DNA of 64,000 bases, taken from contig QJPP01001773.1 in the NCBI GenBank assembly GCA_003996215.1, positions 62,001 through 126,000 on the forward strand. Direction: 5' to 3'. Made by a program: the position numbers and the translations under genes. The notes under the pieces were generated by a model. It did not search any database and was not told where the DNA came from. It saw nothing but the letters and a program-made list of their open reading frames with translations. The stretch's first letter is position 1. Each line of letters begins with the position of its first letter. The DNA comes from Jaltomata sinuosa. Its lineage: Eukaryota; Streptophyta; Magnoliopsida; Solanales; Solanaceae. Positions 23,059 through 34,899 of the stretch are shown here, in pieces.

Positions 23059-23279
23059 TTGGAACTAGGGGATATATCATAAGTTTTCCATCACAGAAAA
23101 CCCTACCTCTCCCGTAATAGTAACAAACCCTACCTCTCCCGGCCATGACACCGGCCGGTGGCTTGTCGATTCCAGTTGCTAGCCTAGAACCCTCATCTTC
23201 TACCCACTTTCCACCCCTCATAGCCAAAACAGTTGTCCCACAAAACCTTAACCACCCCTAGAACAACCCTAAAAACCCA

Positions 23280-25072
23280 ATGCCTAAGAACAAATACGTA
23301 GACCTTAAGAAGCCTAATGCTAACAAAATGCAGAACTTGAAAGAAGACATAAAGCCTATACTAATGAAGAAGACCGCTTTAGTTAATGGTATTCAAAATG
23401 TGAAGTGGACTAAATAGGAATTGGCCAGAATGAATATAATAAAGAACTTGCAGTATGCTATGGTTGACAAATTTTCATACGGATGGACGGATATTTCAGA
23501 ACTTAGAGAAATAATACCAAAATAATGTGGTATAGTCGGTGAATGCAAAATTAGTCTGTTGTGGAATAGACATGTTTTAATGAGATTCAAGCATATTGAA
23601 GATTCCATTATCATATTGACTAAGAATGAATATTACATCATTGCCAAAGATGTCTATGCATACCAAATGCGGCCCTTCATATATGATGATAATTTTAAAG
23701 CTAATGAAGAAACCACACAAGTGACCACTTGGATATCCTTTCCAGATCTTCTTCCTACTCTCTTTATCAAAGAGGTCCTATTCTCATTGGCATAAGATGT
23801 TGGGATACCCCTCTATTTGGACCTTGCCACCATTAATAAAACTCGTCCAATTTGTGGAAGGGTGAAGGTTCAACTAGACTTGCTTGTTGAAAAACCCGAG
23901 TATGTACAAATGGAAATTGAAAGTGAGGCAAGGCAGGAGAAAAGAAGTGTTAAAGTTAAGATACAGTATGACTCACCCCCATCATATTGTAAGAAATGCA
24001 AATTATAGGGCCATGATGAAGAGGCCTACAAAGTTCTACACCCACAACTAAACAAGGAATAAAGGAAACCAGATGAAGATGCAGTGGAAAACCCCAAAGA
24101 TCAAAAGAAATTCTATAAGGGTTCTATGATTAGGAAATGGAATCCAACTAAAAGAGTCTTCACAATGAAAAAAGGACAACTAATGAGCACCGAAGCAGTA
24201 GAGATAATTGATGGCATATACACACACAAAACCCATTTAGGGCACTTAACCAACTAGAGGATGAATAGGAGAAGGATAAAAAGGAGGATGATACTCACCT
24301 AGAAGCACACAGTAAGTATAGCACAAAAGATTGGGTGGAAAAGGCCTTCAATAGCAGTTCAAACCCCAACTTAAAGATTCTTGAACAACAAACCAATGAA
24401 TCAAATCAATCCATACCCACAACCAGCAGCAGTCAAGAGAATTCATCAAGAAAAAAGTCCACCAGCATAGTACACAGTGACACCACAAATGATATCCAAA
24501 CAAGGGAGGCACAACATAATATGGAAGACAACAGAGATGAGGTATATGACAGCGGGGATCAAAGGGAAAGTAATAAAATAAAAACAGATACAGTTGATAT
24601 AGTAACAGAAGGGACAACTGAGGATGAGTTACCTCAACAAATAAATGGTCACCACCTTGCCCATGTATCACATAAAGAGCCCCTGCAAATAACAGATGCC
24701 ATAGAACTGGCATTATTTGAAGGATCACACCCACAAACAAATAGCTTGTTGCTGCTGAATGCCTCAGAAGAAGACCACATCAAAGGAAAGGAACTGGAAA
24801 TACCCTGCACAAAATCAAGCCCCATTAAATCTCTACATGATCTTATCACACATCAAGAACAAGCAGACAAAGAAAAGACTGAGAAAAGTAAACTGATGGA
24901 TCCTGCAAAAGACAAGGAGAAAGATAATAATGAGCACATTGCTGATAAAGTCTTTAAAGAAGATGGTCTATCATCACACACAACCACAAAGGCACACAAA
25001 AGCAAAAACAAAGGAGAGATACTACCATCAAGGACAAATTCGAAGAGAGGGGCTAAGGGTGGTAACAAATAA
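23280..25072 (+). pseudogene. LINE ORF1 (nucleic-acid-binding protein, broken)
   Basis: The start is the ATG at 23280 (MPKNKYVDLKKPNANK), with a stop after 44 codons. The DUF4283-type RNA-binding region spans about 23440-23990 (KFSYGWTDISELREI, HVLMRFKHIEDSIIILTKNE, MRPFIYDDNFKANEE, ICGRVKVQLDLL). It ends with a knuckle YCKKCKL-stop-GHDEEA, where the last Cys of the CCHC is replaced. The tail from 24335 to 25072 is open for 245 residues, acidic and rich in Ser, Thr, Asn and Lys, as in the low-complexity C-termini of plant LINE ORF1 proteins. ORF1 coats the RNA. Confidence 0.87.
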
Positions 25073-27483
25073 TGATGAAAGCATTATTTTGGAATGTGAG
25101 GTCTGTGAAGACCCAAAATTCATTCCACAGAATACAAATATTGCACAGATATCACAAGTTTTCCATCATAGCCTTGATGGACCCATTTCAAAGTGCGTAG
25201 CAGATTCAGACATACAAAAGGAAACTAGGCATGCAATATGCAAATTACAATCAAAATGGAAAAATCTGGGTGTTCATTCAAGAACACATTCAGGTGGATG
25301 TCATTGCAGATTCAGACTAATAACTCTCCATAAAGTTTCTATTCCAAGATACAGGTCTAACCATGGTGGTTACTGTAGTATATGCTAAGTGTGACATGTA
25401 GGAGAGGCTAGGTCTATGGGATGATATTTACTCACTTAGCATGAACATGAATGTGCCATGGTTAATTAGAGGGGACTTTAATGTCATTATGAGTGATGAG
25501 GAGAAGATAGGAGGCCTTCCAGTATACCCTCAAGAATATGAGGATTTTGCCTTTTGTGTGAGCTCCTGTGACCTTGTGGATGTCAAATTCAAAGGTAACC
25601 CTTTTACTTGCTGGAATGGCAGAATTGTCAGAGAATGCATCTTCAAAAGACTTGATAGACTCCTTGTTAATTAGTCCTTTCTCAGATAGTTTGGTATGGT
25701 AGAATATGAATATTTAGCATGAACAGGATCTGATCATGAACCTCTACTACTATCTTGTGGGCATTAATCCAACATTACTAGAAGACCATTCAAATTCCTC
25801 AAATTCTGGATAGAAAAAGATGATTTTCAATAGGTGGTGAGGGATAACTCAGTGGTTGTAGAGGACAATGACATTTTTATCAGTCTGAAGCAAAAGCTAA
25901 AGAAGACCAAGGTTGCATTGTCCACCTAGAGCAGGGTTACTTTTTGGGATATATTCAAGCAACTAAGCATCAGGGAGGAGATTGTCAGGGCAAAAGAAGA
26001 ATTGTTTGAGGAGGCTCCAACAGAAGGTAACAGAGTGGTTCTTCAGATGGCCCAAGCTGAATAAAAAAATATATACATTATGACGAGGAGTTTTGGAGAC
26101 AAAAAGAAGGCATTCAATAGTTTACAGAAGGATAAAAGAACACCGGGTTTTTCCATAGCTTGGTAAATGGAAGAAGGAAAAGACTGTCCATTAATAGGAT
26201 TCAGGACATGGATGGTACATGGATGAAAGGTAATGAACAGGTGGCTGCAACAACTCTTTCCTATTATCAAGATCAATTTCAAAGTAGCCAAAGAGAAGGT
26301 TGAAACTCCTTGCTTCAACACATTCCTATGATGGTAATAGATGGGTCCAATAAAGCTATCAATGAAATGCCTAGCAGGGAAGAAGTCAAGAAGGTAGTTT
26401 TTGAGTTGATGGTTACAGTGCTTATGGCCCTGATGGTTTCACTGGTCACCTTTTTTAGAAGTGTTGGCATATTGTTGGAGAGGATATATATAGAGTGGTA
26501 AGGGCCTTCTTTGAAGGCAACACCCTACCCAAGTCCATCACTCATACTAACTTGGTATTACTGCCTAAAAAAGATAATATACAATCTTTTTCAGACAGGA
26601 AACCAATTAGCTAGAGTACTTTCCTCAACAAGGTTATATCAAGAGTTCTTCATGACAGACTGGAAACTATTCTTCCTAATCTTGTCTCTAAAAACCAATC
26701 AAGTGTTGTGAGAGGTAGGAACATCACTAAAAATGTGCTCCTAGCACAAGAGATCATCTCTGACATCAGGACTAAGGGCAAGCCAGAAAATGTAGTGATC
26801 AAGCTTGATATGGCCAAGGCATACGACAGAGTGTATTGGTCATTCTTGATGGAGGTTCTGGATAAAATTTGTTTTGACACAGAAGTAAGGGACAAGATTT
26901 CCAGGCTAGTAGCAAACAATTGGTACTCAATTCTAATTAATGGTCAGGCTAATGGTTTTTTCCACTCTAGAAGGGGAGTAAAACAGGGGGATCCTCTATC
27001 ACCAGATTTATTCATTCTTTCTGCTGAGGTACTATCTAGAGATCTTAATTCCTTGTTCTTAAATACAGACTATAAGAGTTTTGGTATGCCAAAATGTAGT
27101 GATAAGATTAATCATCTAGCATATGCTGATGATACCATCATTTTTTCATCCATTAAGGGTAAGTCCCTGAAACTAATGATGAAGGTGCTTAAAATCTATT
27201 AAGAGCAGTCTGGGCAGATGATCAACATAGACAAAAGTGCCTTCTTTGTCTATCACAAACTGCCCATGCTCACATTAGGGAAGTGGAAGAGTGCTTTGGT
27301 TTTCACAAAGGAAAAATTCCTTTGATGTACTTAGGTTGCCCTATAGGACATGCAAATAAGAGTAAGGTGCACTTTGCAGATCTGCTAAAAAAGGTTCATA
27401 ACAAATTGCAAGCTTGGAAGGGTAAAATGCTTTCTTTTGAGGGTAAGGACGTTTAAATAAACAATGTTTTGAGCAGCATCCCA
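25072..27483 (+). pseudogene. LINE ORF2: endonuclease and reverse transcriptase (broken, truncated)
   Basis: The ATG at 25072 overlaps the ORF1 stop (TAATG). The endonuclease begins MKALFWNVRSVKTQ and has LIRGDFNVIMSDEEK (25441-25674), FKRLDRLLVN and, after stops, GSDHEPLL near 25730. The RT has VVIKLDMAKAYDRVYW, the SRRGVKQGDPLSPDLF loop and the catalytic HLAYADDTIIFSS (26708-27202), all with intact Asp. Several stops and frameshifts occur upstream. Frame is lost after 27202, and the sequence ends in NNVLSSIP. The enzyme nicks the target and copies the LINE RNA in place. Confidence 0.9.
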
Positions 27484-28260
27484 CGGAGTAGGGAGGAGGA
27501 TGAGAAGAATTTTAGGATCGTGCTCCAGACTTTGAGAGATCATCAGCTTTATGCTAAGTTCTCAAAGTGCAAGTTTTTTCTTAAGTCAGTAGCATTCCTA
27601 GGACACGTGGTGTCTAAGGATGGGATCAGCGTTAACCCAGAAAAGATTGCAATCGTTCGTGATTGACAGAGGCCTACTACTCCTATCTAGGTTTGCAGTT
27701 TTGTTAGGTTGGTACGATACTACAGACAGTTTGTTGAGGGATTTTCTTCCATATCAGCACATTTTACTAGGCTGACTAGGAAGGATATCCCATTTTAGTG
27801 GTCAGATCAGTGTAAGGATAGCTTCTAGACGGTTAAGGCCTTATTGACTTTAGCTCTAGTATTGACAATGCCAGTTGAGGGTGAAATCTTCTTAGTGTAT
27901 TATGATGCTTCATCAGTTGGTCTTGGTTGTGTATTGATGCAGCAGGGTTGGGTGATAGCTTATGCATTGAGGCAGCTGAAGTATCACGAGGGCAGCTACC
28001 CCACTCATGAATTAGAGTTGGTGGTGGTAGTCTTTGCGCTCAAGATCTGGAGGCACTATCTATATGGAGTTCACTGTGAGATTTACACCAATCACCATAG
28101 TATTTAGTACATCACGAGTCAGTGAGAGCTGAACTCTAGGCAGCAGAGATGGGTTGAGTTACTTATGGACTATGACTTTACTATTCTGTACCATTTAGAC
28201 AAGGCAAATATGGTAGCGGATGCCTTCAGCTGGAAGGTAGTGAGTATGGGCAACTTGGCG
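27484..28260 (+). pseudogene. RT thumb and RNase H of element 3
   Basis: The frame opens with SREEDEKNFRIVLQTLRDHQ, the segment just after the RT catalytic motif, and continues to VAFLGHVVSKDGISVNPEK (to 27666). The RNase H part at 27844-28107 has VYYDASSVGLGCVLMQQG, LRQLKYHEGSYPTHELEL and ends EIYTNHHSI. The Asp expected in the last motif is Asn. Stops at 27664, 27796 and 28106 break it. Confidence 0.87.
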
Positions 28261-28429
28261 TCTCTTTTAGTTTCAGAGTGATCGTTGGTCTTGGACATCC
28301 AGTCATTGGCTAACCATTTGGTTAGGCTTGACTAGTCAGATTTCAGCAGAGTTCTTGCTAGTGTTGAGGTCTATTCTACTTTGGTTGATCAGATCCAACA
28401 GCATTGATTTGAGGATCAACATTTGTGTG

Positions 28430-29480
28430 ACATTCATGATCATGTTAGGCAGGGTGAGGCCAGCGGGGCTACTTTAGATTATAATGGTACTTTGAGGTTT
28501 AATGGCCATCTTTTTGTTCCAAGAGTTAGGGACTTGACATAGTTGATTCTCTGTGAGGCTCATTATTCCAGATATTTTATCCATCTTTATGCATCTAAGA
28601 TGTATAGAGGCTTTGGACAGCTTTACTGGTGGAGTGGTATGAAGAGAGACATAGCGGAGTTTGTATCTCGGTGCTTAAACTGCCAGCAAGTTAAGTTCGA
28701 GCACATGAGACCTGGTGGATTAATGCAGAGACTTCCCATTCCAGAGTGGAAGTTGGAAGAGATCACTATAGACTTCATAGCACAGTTGCCACGTACTTCT
28801 CAAAGGTTCGACTCTATTTGGGTTATTGTCAATAGGCTGACTAAGTCTTCACACTTCTTACCGATTTATTCTTCTTATAGTGCAAAAAGGTTGGCTCAGA
28901 TTTTTCTTTGAGAGGTTGTTCATTTGCATGGGGTCCCAACTTCTATTATTTCAGATTGTAGTACTCAGTTTACATCTTAGTTTTGGAGGACTATTAAGCG
29001 AGAGATGGGTATAATAGTTTATCTCAGCACTGCATTCCATCCTCAAACAGATGGTCAGTCCGAGAGGACTATCCAGGTCTTGGAGGACATGTTACGGGCC
29101 TTTGTTATTAATTTTAGGGGTTCATGATATCAGTATGTTCCTTTGGCGGAGTTTGCTTACAATAACAGTTATCAGTCGAGTATTTACATAGCACCTTTTG
29201 AGGCATTGTATGATAGGCATTGGAGATCACATGTGGGTCGGTTTGATGGTTTTGAGTCCCATCCATAAAGTACAAACCTACTTCTTCATTCTTTAGACAG
29301 AGTTTGGGTATTTCAAGATAGACTTCAGGCCAAGAGTAGGCAGAAGAGCTACGCAGACAGTAGACTTTGTGCCCTAGAGTTTAGTGTTAGTAACTGGGTA
29401 TTTCTTCGAGTATCGCCAAGGAAGGGCATGATGAGATTCAAAAGATAGGGAAGGCTCAGCCCCAGGTACATTAGGCCATT
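28430..29480 (+). pseudogene. Integrase of element 3
   Basis: The zinc-binding part is at 28543-28700 (CEAHYSRYFIHLYASKMYRG, VSRCLNCQQVKFEH). The core has ITIDFIAQLPRTS, SIISDCSTQFTS and, near 29060, QTDGQSERTIQVLEDML, so all three acidic catalytic residues are present. The C-terminal part continues with LAEFAYNNSYQSSI and a WVFLRVSP block. Stops at 28909, 28978 and 29126 interrupt it. This is the best-preserved integrase in the window. Confidence 0.88.
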
Positions 29481-29780
29481 TGAGATTCTTTAGAGGGTTG
29501 ATGATGTTGCTTATATGTTAGCGTTGCCTCCTATTTTCACAGTTATGCACCCTTTTTTCCATATATCTATGTTGCAGTGTTATGTGCTAGATGTATCACA
29601 CATGTTACAGTGGGATTCAGTTCAGTTAAATGAGAGTTTTGATTTTGGTGAGGAGCTGGTAGCCATTCTAGCCAGAGATATCAGGAGATTGAGGTCCAGA
29701 GAGATTCCTGTGGTTAAGGTTTAGTGGAGGTACCGTCCAATTGAGGACGCTACCTAGGAGACCAAGAGAGAGATGTAGGC
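29481..29780 (+). pseudogene. Chromodomain tail of element 3
   Basis: The frame at 29515-29724 reads VMHPFFHISMLQCYVLD (linker), then ESFDFGEELVAILARDIRRL and REIPVVKV, followed after a stop by WRYRPIEDATWET. It aligns residue for residue with the minus-strand chromodomain of element 1 (2392-2150). Confidence 0.8.
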
Positions 29781-29830
29781 TTAGTAATCACAGTTGTTTG
29801 AGCTTTTGGGTACTCTCTTTTCTTGACTTT

Positions 29831-29862
29831 CGAGGATGAAAGTCCTTTTTAGTGGTGGATGA
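29831..29862 (+). other. Polypurine tract region of element 3
   Basis: cgaggatgaaagtccttttt is followed by agtggtggatga and the LTR start TGTATTAAGCC at 29863. It matches the element 1 tract at 2075-2044 on the opposite strand. Confidence 0.7.
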
Positions 29863-32800
29863 TGTATTAAGCCTTTTGGTCATGTTTGCATTTTTGCTAT
29901 CTTTGTACTGTTAGAGCGTACTCATAATGGCTCTAAGTTATTTGTGACTTGCTGGGATTGGCGGTTTGGTGCCTGGGCCATTCGTTAGGTCGTTATGTCC
30001 ATTTTCCTATTTTAGAGCTTTAACTTGGAAAGTCGCTGACTTTAGTCAACAATCTTAGGAAGCATGCTTGGAATCAAATTCTAACAATTCTGTTAACTCC
30101 GAAGAATGGATTTTGGTCTAGTTTGAACCTTGGTCAGGGTTTAGGAGCTTTTGGTATAGTTATATCTCACTTTTTTGAAATTTCAGGCAAGTTGGAGGTG
30201 GAAGTTTAGCTTTGGTCAATATTCGGAGAAGACGGCCTCGGATGGAAATTCTGGCAGCATTGTTAGCTCTGAAATATATACTTTGGGCTAGAAGGACCTT
30301 TGGTTTGGGTCCCAAGGCTTCCAGACTCATTTTGGGCTATTGGGTTCCATTTTGGTTAAAGGTTGGTTTTTGGGCATATGGCCCACTTTTTGTTAAATTA
30401 ATCTCCATTTGGAATTTTTTCGATTCCTTTGAGTCCAAAATACCTTTTCTAATAGGGTAGCATCTTTGGTTTGTGTCCACGGGGTTTGGAATGATCCCCG
30501 ACGGTGTGATCAGAGGTGTTCTGTGTTTTATTTGCAGCTAGTAGCTACAGTATCTGGTACAAATATAGAGGTGGTGCCTTGGCCGCACATGCGCCCTAGG
30601 TGCCACGCCTGTAGTCTTAGTGGCTTCAGTAGGCGTCCCGCCTGTGCTCCTTCACTCACCCCAGTGATGCTACCCCTGTGGCATTTTGTACCGCACCTGC
30701 GGGGCTTGAGGTTTTTGTAACCTCTACCCCTGTGGTGTTTTTGAACACCCCTACGGTGACATACCTGCGTCCTTAAGACTGCATGTGCGCCGATCGCTGG
30801 TAGCCTTTAAAGAGATTTCTCCTTCATTCTTACTTAGCTATTAAAACATTTATCATCCATTCTCTCTAGAGCTTTAAGCTCATTTTCTATGCGGGATCTT
30901 CCTAAAGTGTTGGGATAGTTTATTCGCTATTCGTGGTCGATTCCTCATTTTCTATTGTATGTTTTCCTTCCCTTTAGTTGTGTTAATTCTTCAACTGATG
31001 CTTAATTTGTTATTAGGGGTTAAGGGTTGTTTTAGGCCCTTACCCTACCCAAATTATGTTCAATTTCTGAGCATATGTCCTCGACAGTGTTGGGAACCTT
31101 GTGGTAACTTCCATTTCCAGTTTTGGGTTGCAGGTCCCGTGGGCCCACTTTTGACTTGGATTTCGACCTAACTAAATAAATTGCCTTATGGGTATAATTA
31201 GCTTCATATTGATAAGTGGATTATGTTATTAATAGTTTGATTGTTATTCGGGACTTCTCAGAGAAGTTCGGGCTTGGACGATGTCTTTCTAGTGGCTTGT
31301 CATTGGACGTCATGTAATTGCACTATTTAGCTAATCTTTGGGTTGGGATTACTAGTTTGGCACCACAGACCTTGTACGCTTCCTTTCTGTCCATTCTTGC
31401 TATTTCCGCTTCAATATTTAAATTAGTAAGGTAGTATTACCCCTTACAGCCCTGAGTGGCCTTTGCATATGGCTCTGGACTATAGTTGGGAGATATTGGG
31501 GAGTGTTCATGAGTTCTGGACATTGATTCACTATTATGAGCTGGTTATCTATGTTGTAGAGCATATTTAGCCTGTGCAGGGCCGGTAAGTTGATTGTGAG
31601 CTGTTGATTATAGCTTGGCATAGCATCACTATTAAAAGAGTTTTTCTGCGTTGATTTATTGCTACTACAAGGCTACAGGCCTGACTATTACCAGTTTTCC
31701 AAACCTTGCATAGCCCTAAGTGCCCATTTTAAGTTATAAATGGATTTAAACTCATTTTACAGATTTTCTTAAGATAAAAGAGATTGTGTGTTAGTTTTTC
31801 ACACTGATACTAGACTCGACTAAGATGGAGGGCTAGAAATGATTTTATCCCAGATTTTGAGACGATAATAGAATCAGTTGAGCCAAAGGGCTAGACATGA
31901 TTTTATTACTGATTTTAAACTCGGATAGATTCTGGGCATGCATGATGAGATTTTAAGATTCTTTATGTGGTTGCAGAGACCTCCATGGATCTTGCTGATC
32001 TAGACTAGGGGCTATGGGTCGAGAATGCCAGAGGAGGGGTATATGAGGGAGTAAAGGTATATGAGGGAAGCCTTTCATGGGTCCTACTTGCTAGTCCTAG
32101 AAGCTCGAAGGAGGTGCATACGGTACCACTGGCATGGAATATCATATTATTCATTTCTGCATGGTTTCACCACTTTCTTGTTGTTTGTTGAGTGTACGTT
32201 CTGGTAGTATGGGATGCCAGAGGGTTTGTTTTCACTTGTATGTATTCCTCGGGTGTATGGGCACTCATTGGGATTGTAGGTAGATTTGTCTACTCACTCC
32301 TATTATAGGTACTCAATAGTTTACTTATTATCATCCTTACTTTCTGATTTGTATTATTAGCATGTTTATGGTTAGTTTCCTTTATTTCACTCTCATTATT
32401 TAAGGTTGTTGGTACACCGCCATGTTCTTTAACCTTTCCTTTATTTACTGTTATTGCAATGACCCAGGTGCATCTCTACTCTTACATCTGTGTTCTATGA
32501 TATATCTTTTATGGCTAGCTTAGTTCACTTGTATTCTGTTGTGACTTCTATCTGTGGCTAGCTTCCATTTATCCTGTTTGCTTCTGTGACTCTTTTCTTT
32601 CCTTATCATCTATCTACTATTTTTACATCTTATATATGCTCAGTCGGTCAATGATGTCTATTGGGTACCCGTTAATATGCAATTAGTGCTCATACTACAC
32701 TTTTATATCTCCATGGTGCAGAGCCTAGTGTGTGCCATCGTCGTTGACATGGATACTCGTGTAGCTTTTTGGACATCTAAGACATATGGTGAGCTACTGG

Positions 32801-33137
32801 CGACTGAGGCTTGGCCATATCCCTTATTTTGGCACTGTTTACTCTTTTGTATATTCATAGATAGTTGTATATTTTACTTTTATACTCTCTCTCTTGTACT
32901 CTATATATTTAGTAGTGGCTTCTGTACTATGATACCATGTTATGGGATGGTGTATCTTTCTTTTATATATTTTGGTTGTTCCTTTTCGATGCTTGTTTAC
33001 TTGCTTCCACTTGGTATCTTTCTTGTGCGAACTTCGCTTAGACAGTGACCCATTACTAACTATTCCAGGCTATGGAGGATTGGTTCACCTAAATGGAGGG
33101 GATCAGGTCATGCCATACTTTGATTGGGAATTAATTT
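29863..33137 (+). repeat. 3' LTR of element 3 (end missing)
   Basis: About 3.27 kb starting TGTATTAAGCC and homologous to the element 1 LTR (for example the gctttaacttggaaagtcgc region after the start). The later part matches 46771-47971: gatgccagagggtttgtttt, tattcctcgggtgtatgggc. The family end GTCGTGACA is absent; homology fades after ggttcacctaaatggagggg near 33100, so the terminus was lost at the junction with the next element. Frames such as 30212-30460 and 32677-33048 are within the LTR and not genes. Confidence 0.85.
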
Positions 33138-33444
33138 GAATAATCAATCCCTATCCCATTGCATTACCACATCGGAAGCACACCCCTAGCTTTCTAATTT
33201 TGGTAAAAACAATTGTATTTACATTGTTATTTTGTTAAAATTTGAATTTTAGCTCACAAACCATTTCCCCCACTTTTATTTACTTGTTTGAACACTTTTC
33301 TTGCTCTTATTAATCAACTTGACAATTTATAGTCAATCTCCATACCGATCCCCGTGGATTTGACCCCTACTCTGTGTTAGATTACTTATTGTTTTGCTCG
33401 ATGATCATTGCCACCTCCTTCAGGAGAGTAGTTTTGGACGCCAT
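33138..33444 (+). repeat. 5' LTR remnant of Athila-like 5a
   Basis: The sequence before the PBS resembles the end of the element 6 LTR (61070-61372): catccc..., a T-rich stretch with ttactattttg, then a tacctcctnnnaggagagta block just before the end. Only the 3' fifth of the LTR remains. Confidence 0.68.
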
Positions 33445-33451
33445 AAAAAAA

Positions 33452-33469
33452 TGGTGCCATTGTCGGGGA
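33452..33469 (+). other. Primer-binding site of Athila-like 5a
   Basis: tggtgccattgtcgggga matches the element 6 site (61377-61394) at 16 of 18 bases. It is of the type complementary to the 3' end of plant tRNA-Asp, with about 15 of 18 matches. Confidence 0.8.
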
Positions 33470-33571
33470 TTAGTTTTTGCTTTGTCATTTATTATCTATT
33501 AATTCACTTTAGCTTAGCGTTTTGTTCTGTTTTATGTTTTTGTTGTCTTTGGTGTTGTGAGCAGGTGACTT

Positions 33572-34850
33572 ATGAGCCACGCTAGCGAGCAAAGCAGCGT
33601 GAATGGCTTTATGGATGTGGAGGACGAGCTTGTTGTTCATGGTGTTATGGGTGCCATTCAGCTACCTCCTACTATTAGAAATGCAATCTTCCACGTGACG
33701 AGTAGAATGTTGCATTTAATACAAATGAAAGGATTGTTTGGCAGGGTGGCTAATGAGGATGCAAACTGGCACATTCAAAAGTTTGTTGAGATTTTCCCAA
33801 GAGTTAATCCTACTTGAACATCCAAAATATAACCCAAGAGTTAATCCTACTTCGGCTATTTCCATTCTCTCTCACGGGAAAGGTAACCGCATGGCTAGAA
33901 GATCTCCCCGAGGGATCAATCACATCATGGAATGGGTTAGTTGATGCTTTCTTGGACTGGTTCTTCCCACCTTCAAGGATGTTGCAATTTCAAGATGAAA
34001 TCATAAACTTTCAACAATTGTTGGATGAATCATTGCACGAGTGTGGTTAAGGTTGAAGAAAATGTTGTTTCTATGTTCGAACCATGGGCTACCAGATGGG
34101 TAACTACTATAAAACTTTTATCAGGTACTTGATTCAATGAACAACTTGGTAGCTAAAAATATTTCTGGTGGATCTATCATGGATCAAACATATGGTCTTG
34201 TAATATTAAGGTGGGTTCTCATCTAGGGTACCAAGGTGCAAATCAAGGCCCTTGGCAATTTTGGGATGAGAATAAAGGTTGGAACTGAGAGAGAGGTAAT
34301 CAATAGAGATATCGTGAGCAAGGTAGAGACCATGATTTTCAATAAAGATATTGTGAAAAAGATGGTGATCTCTACAATCACCAAAGTTTTAACCCATATG
34401 TGCCTCCACCCAAGGTAGATGATTCTCCGTTCTAACCAAGTGTTAGTGATGCCACTAGTTCCAAGATTGAAGATATGTTATCATGTGTGTTGAAAAGGGT
34501 AGAGCCTACATACAATAGGGTAAAAGACTTGAAGAGTGATGTGTCTACCCTTCACTAAAATATGATCTCTCATTCAGCATCAATCAAGCAGTTGGATGCT
34601 CAAATGAACCACCAATCAGCCCAAATGAACCCCTGATTGAATGGGAACCTTCCTAGTGATACTCTTTCAAACCCCAAAAATATTGGTCATGTGATGGTAG
34701 TTGTCATGCAAAGTGGGAGGATTCCCGATGATGTAAGCAAACCAACCAAAGAAGTTATGTTTGAAAAGAATGAGAATATAAAAAAGGAGGTCGAGACTAA
34801 AAGAGTTGTGATGCAAATCCAGAGATTGGGGTAAAGCTTAGTGCACCCAA
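33572..34850 (+). pseudogene. Gag of Athila-like 5a (broken)
   Basis: The frame begins at 33572 (MSHASEQSSVNGFMDVEDE). The capsid-type region reads QMKGLFGRVANEDANWHIQK, then after a 30-bp local repeat and frame change LRLFPFSLTGKVTAWLEDLP and WNGLVDAFLDWFFPP (33814-34050). These are the conserved retrotransposon Gag helices. A short direct duplication (aagagttaatcctact at 33799 and 33835) causes the first frame break. The rest to about 34850 is scattered over three frames. Confidence 0.78.
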
Positions 34851-34899
34851 TGTGGTTTTTGATGATGAACACCCAAATTAGGAGAGGGAAGAGATTAAA

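Larger units (their letters stand above)
23080..27483 (+). mobile_element. L1-type LINE, 3'-truncated
   Basis: This is a plant L1-type non-LTR element on the plus strand. A CT-rich leader (about 23080-23279) precedes ORF1 with a DUF4283-type domain and a CCHC knuckle, then ORF2 with endonuclease and RT. It ends inside or just after the RT domain at about 27483, where gypsy sequence (element 3) starts, so the RT end, ORF2 tail and poly(A) are missing. A full 5' part with a missing 3' part is the reverse of usual LINE 5' truncation and points to a later rearrangement. Confidence 0.9.
27484..33137 (+). mobile_element. Ty3/gypsy Tekay-type element 3, 5'-truncated
   Basis: This is the 3' half of a plus-strand chromodomain element in the same family as element 1: RT thumb, RNase H, integrase, chromodomain, polypurine tract and an LTR from 29863. 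LTR, gag, protease and RT palm are absent on the left, where LINE sequence abuts at about 27483. The LTR's last bases are missing on the right, where an Athila-like LTR remnant begins. Confidence 0.9.

Noticed and set aside
24335..25072. A 245-residue open frame as a host gene
   Set aside because: It lies directly between a DUF4283/knuckle region and an L1 endonuclease, in the position and style of the LINE ORF1 tail. Three long minus-strand frames over it are shadows.
32677..33048. A 123-residue hydrophobic plus-strand frame
   Set aside because: It lies in the element 3 LTR; the homologous LTR at 46771-47971 does not keep the frame.
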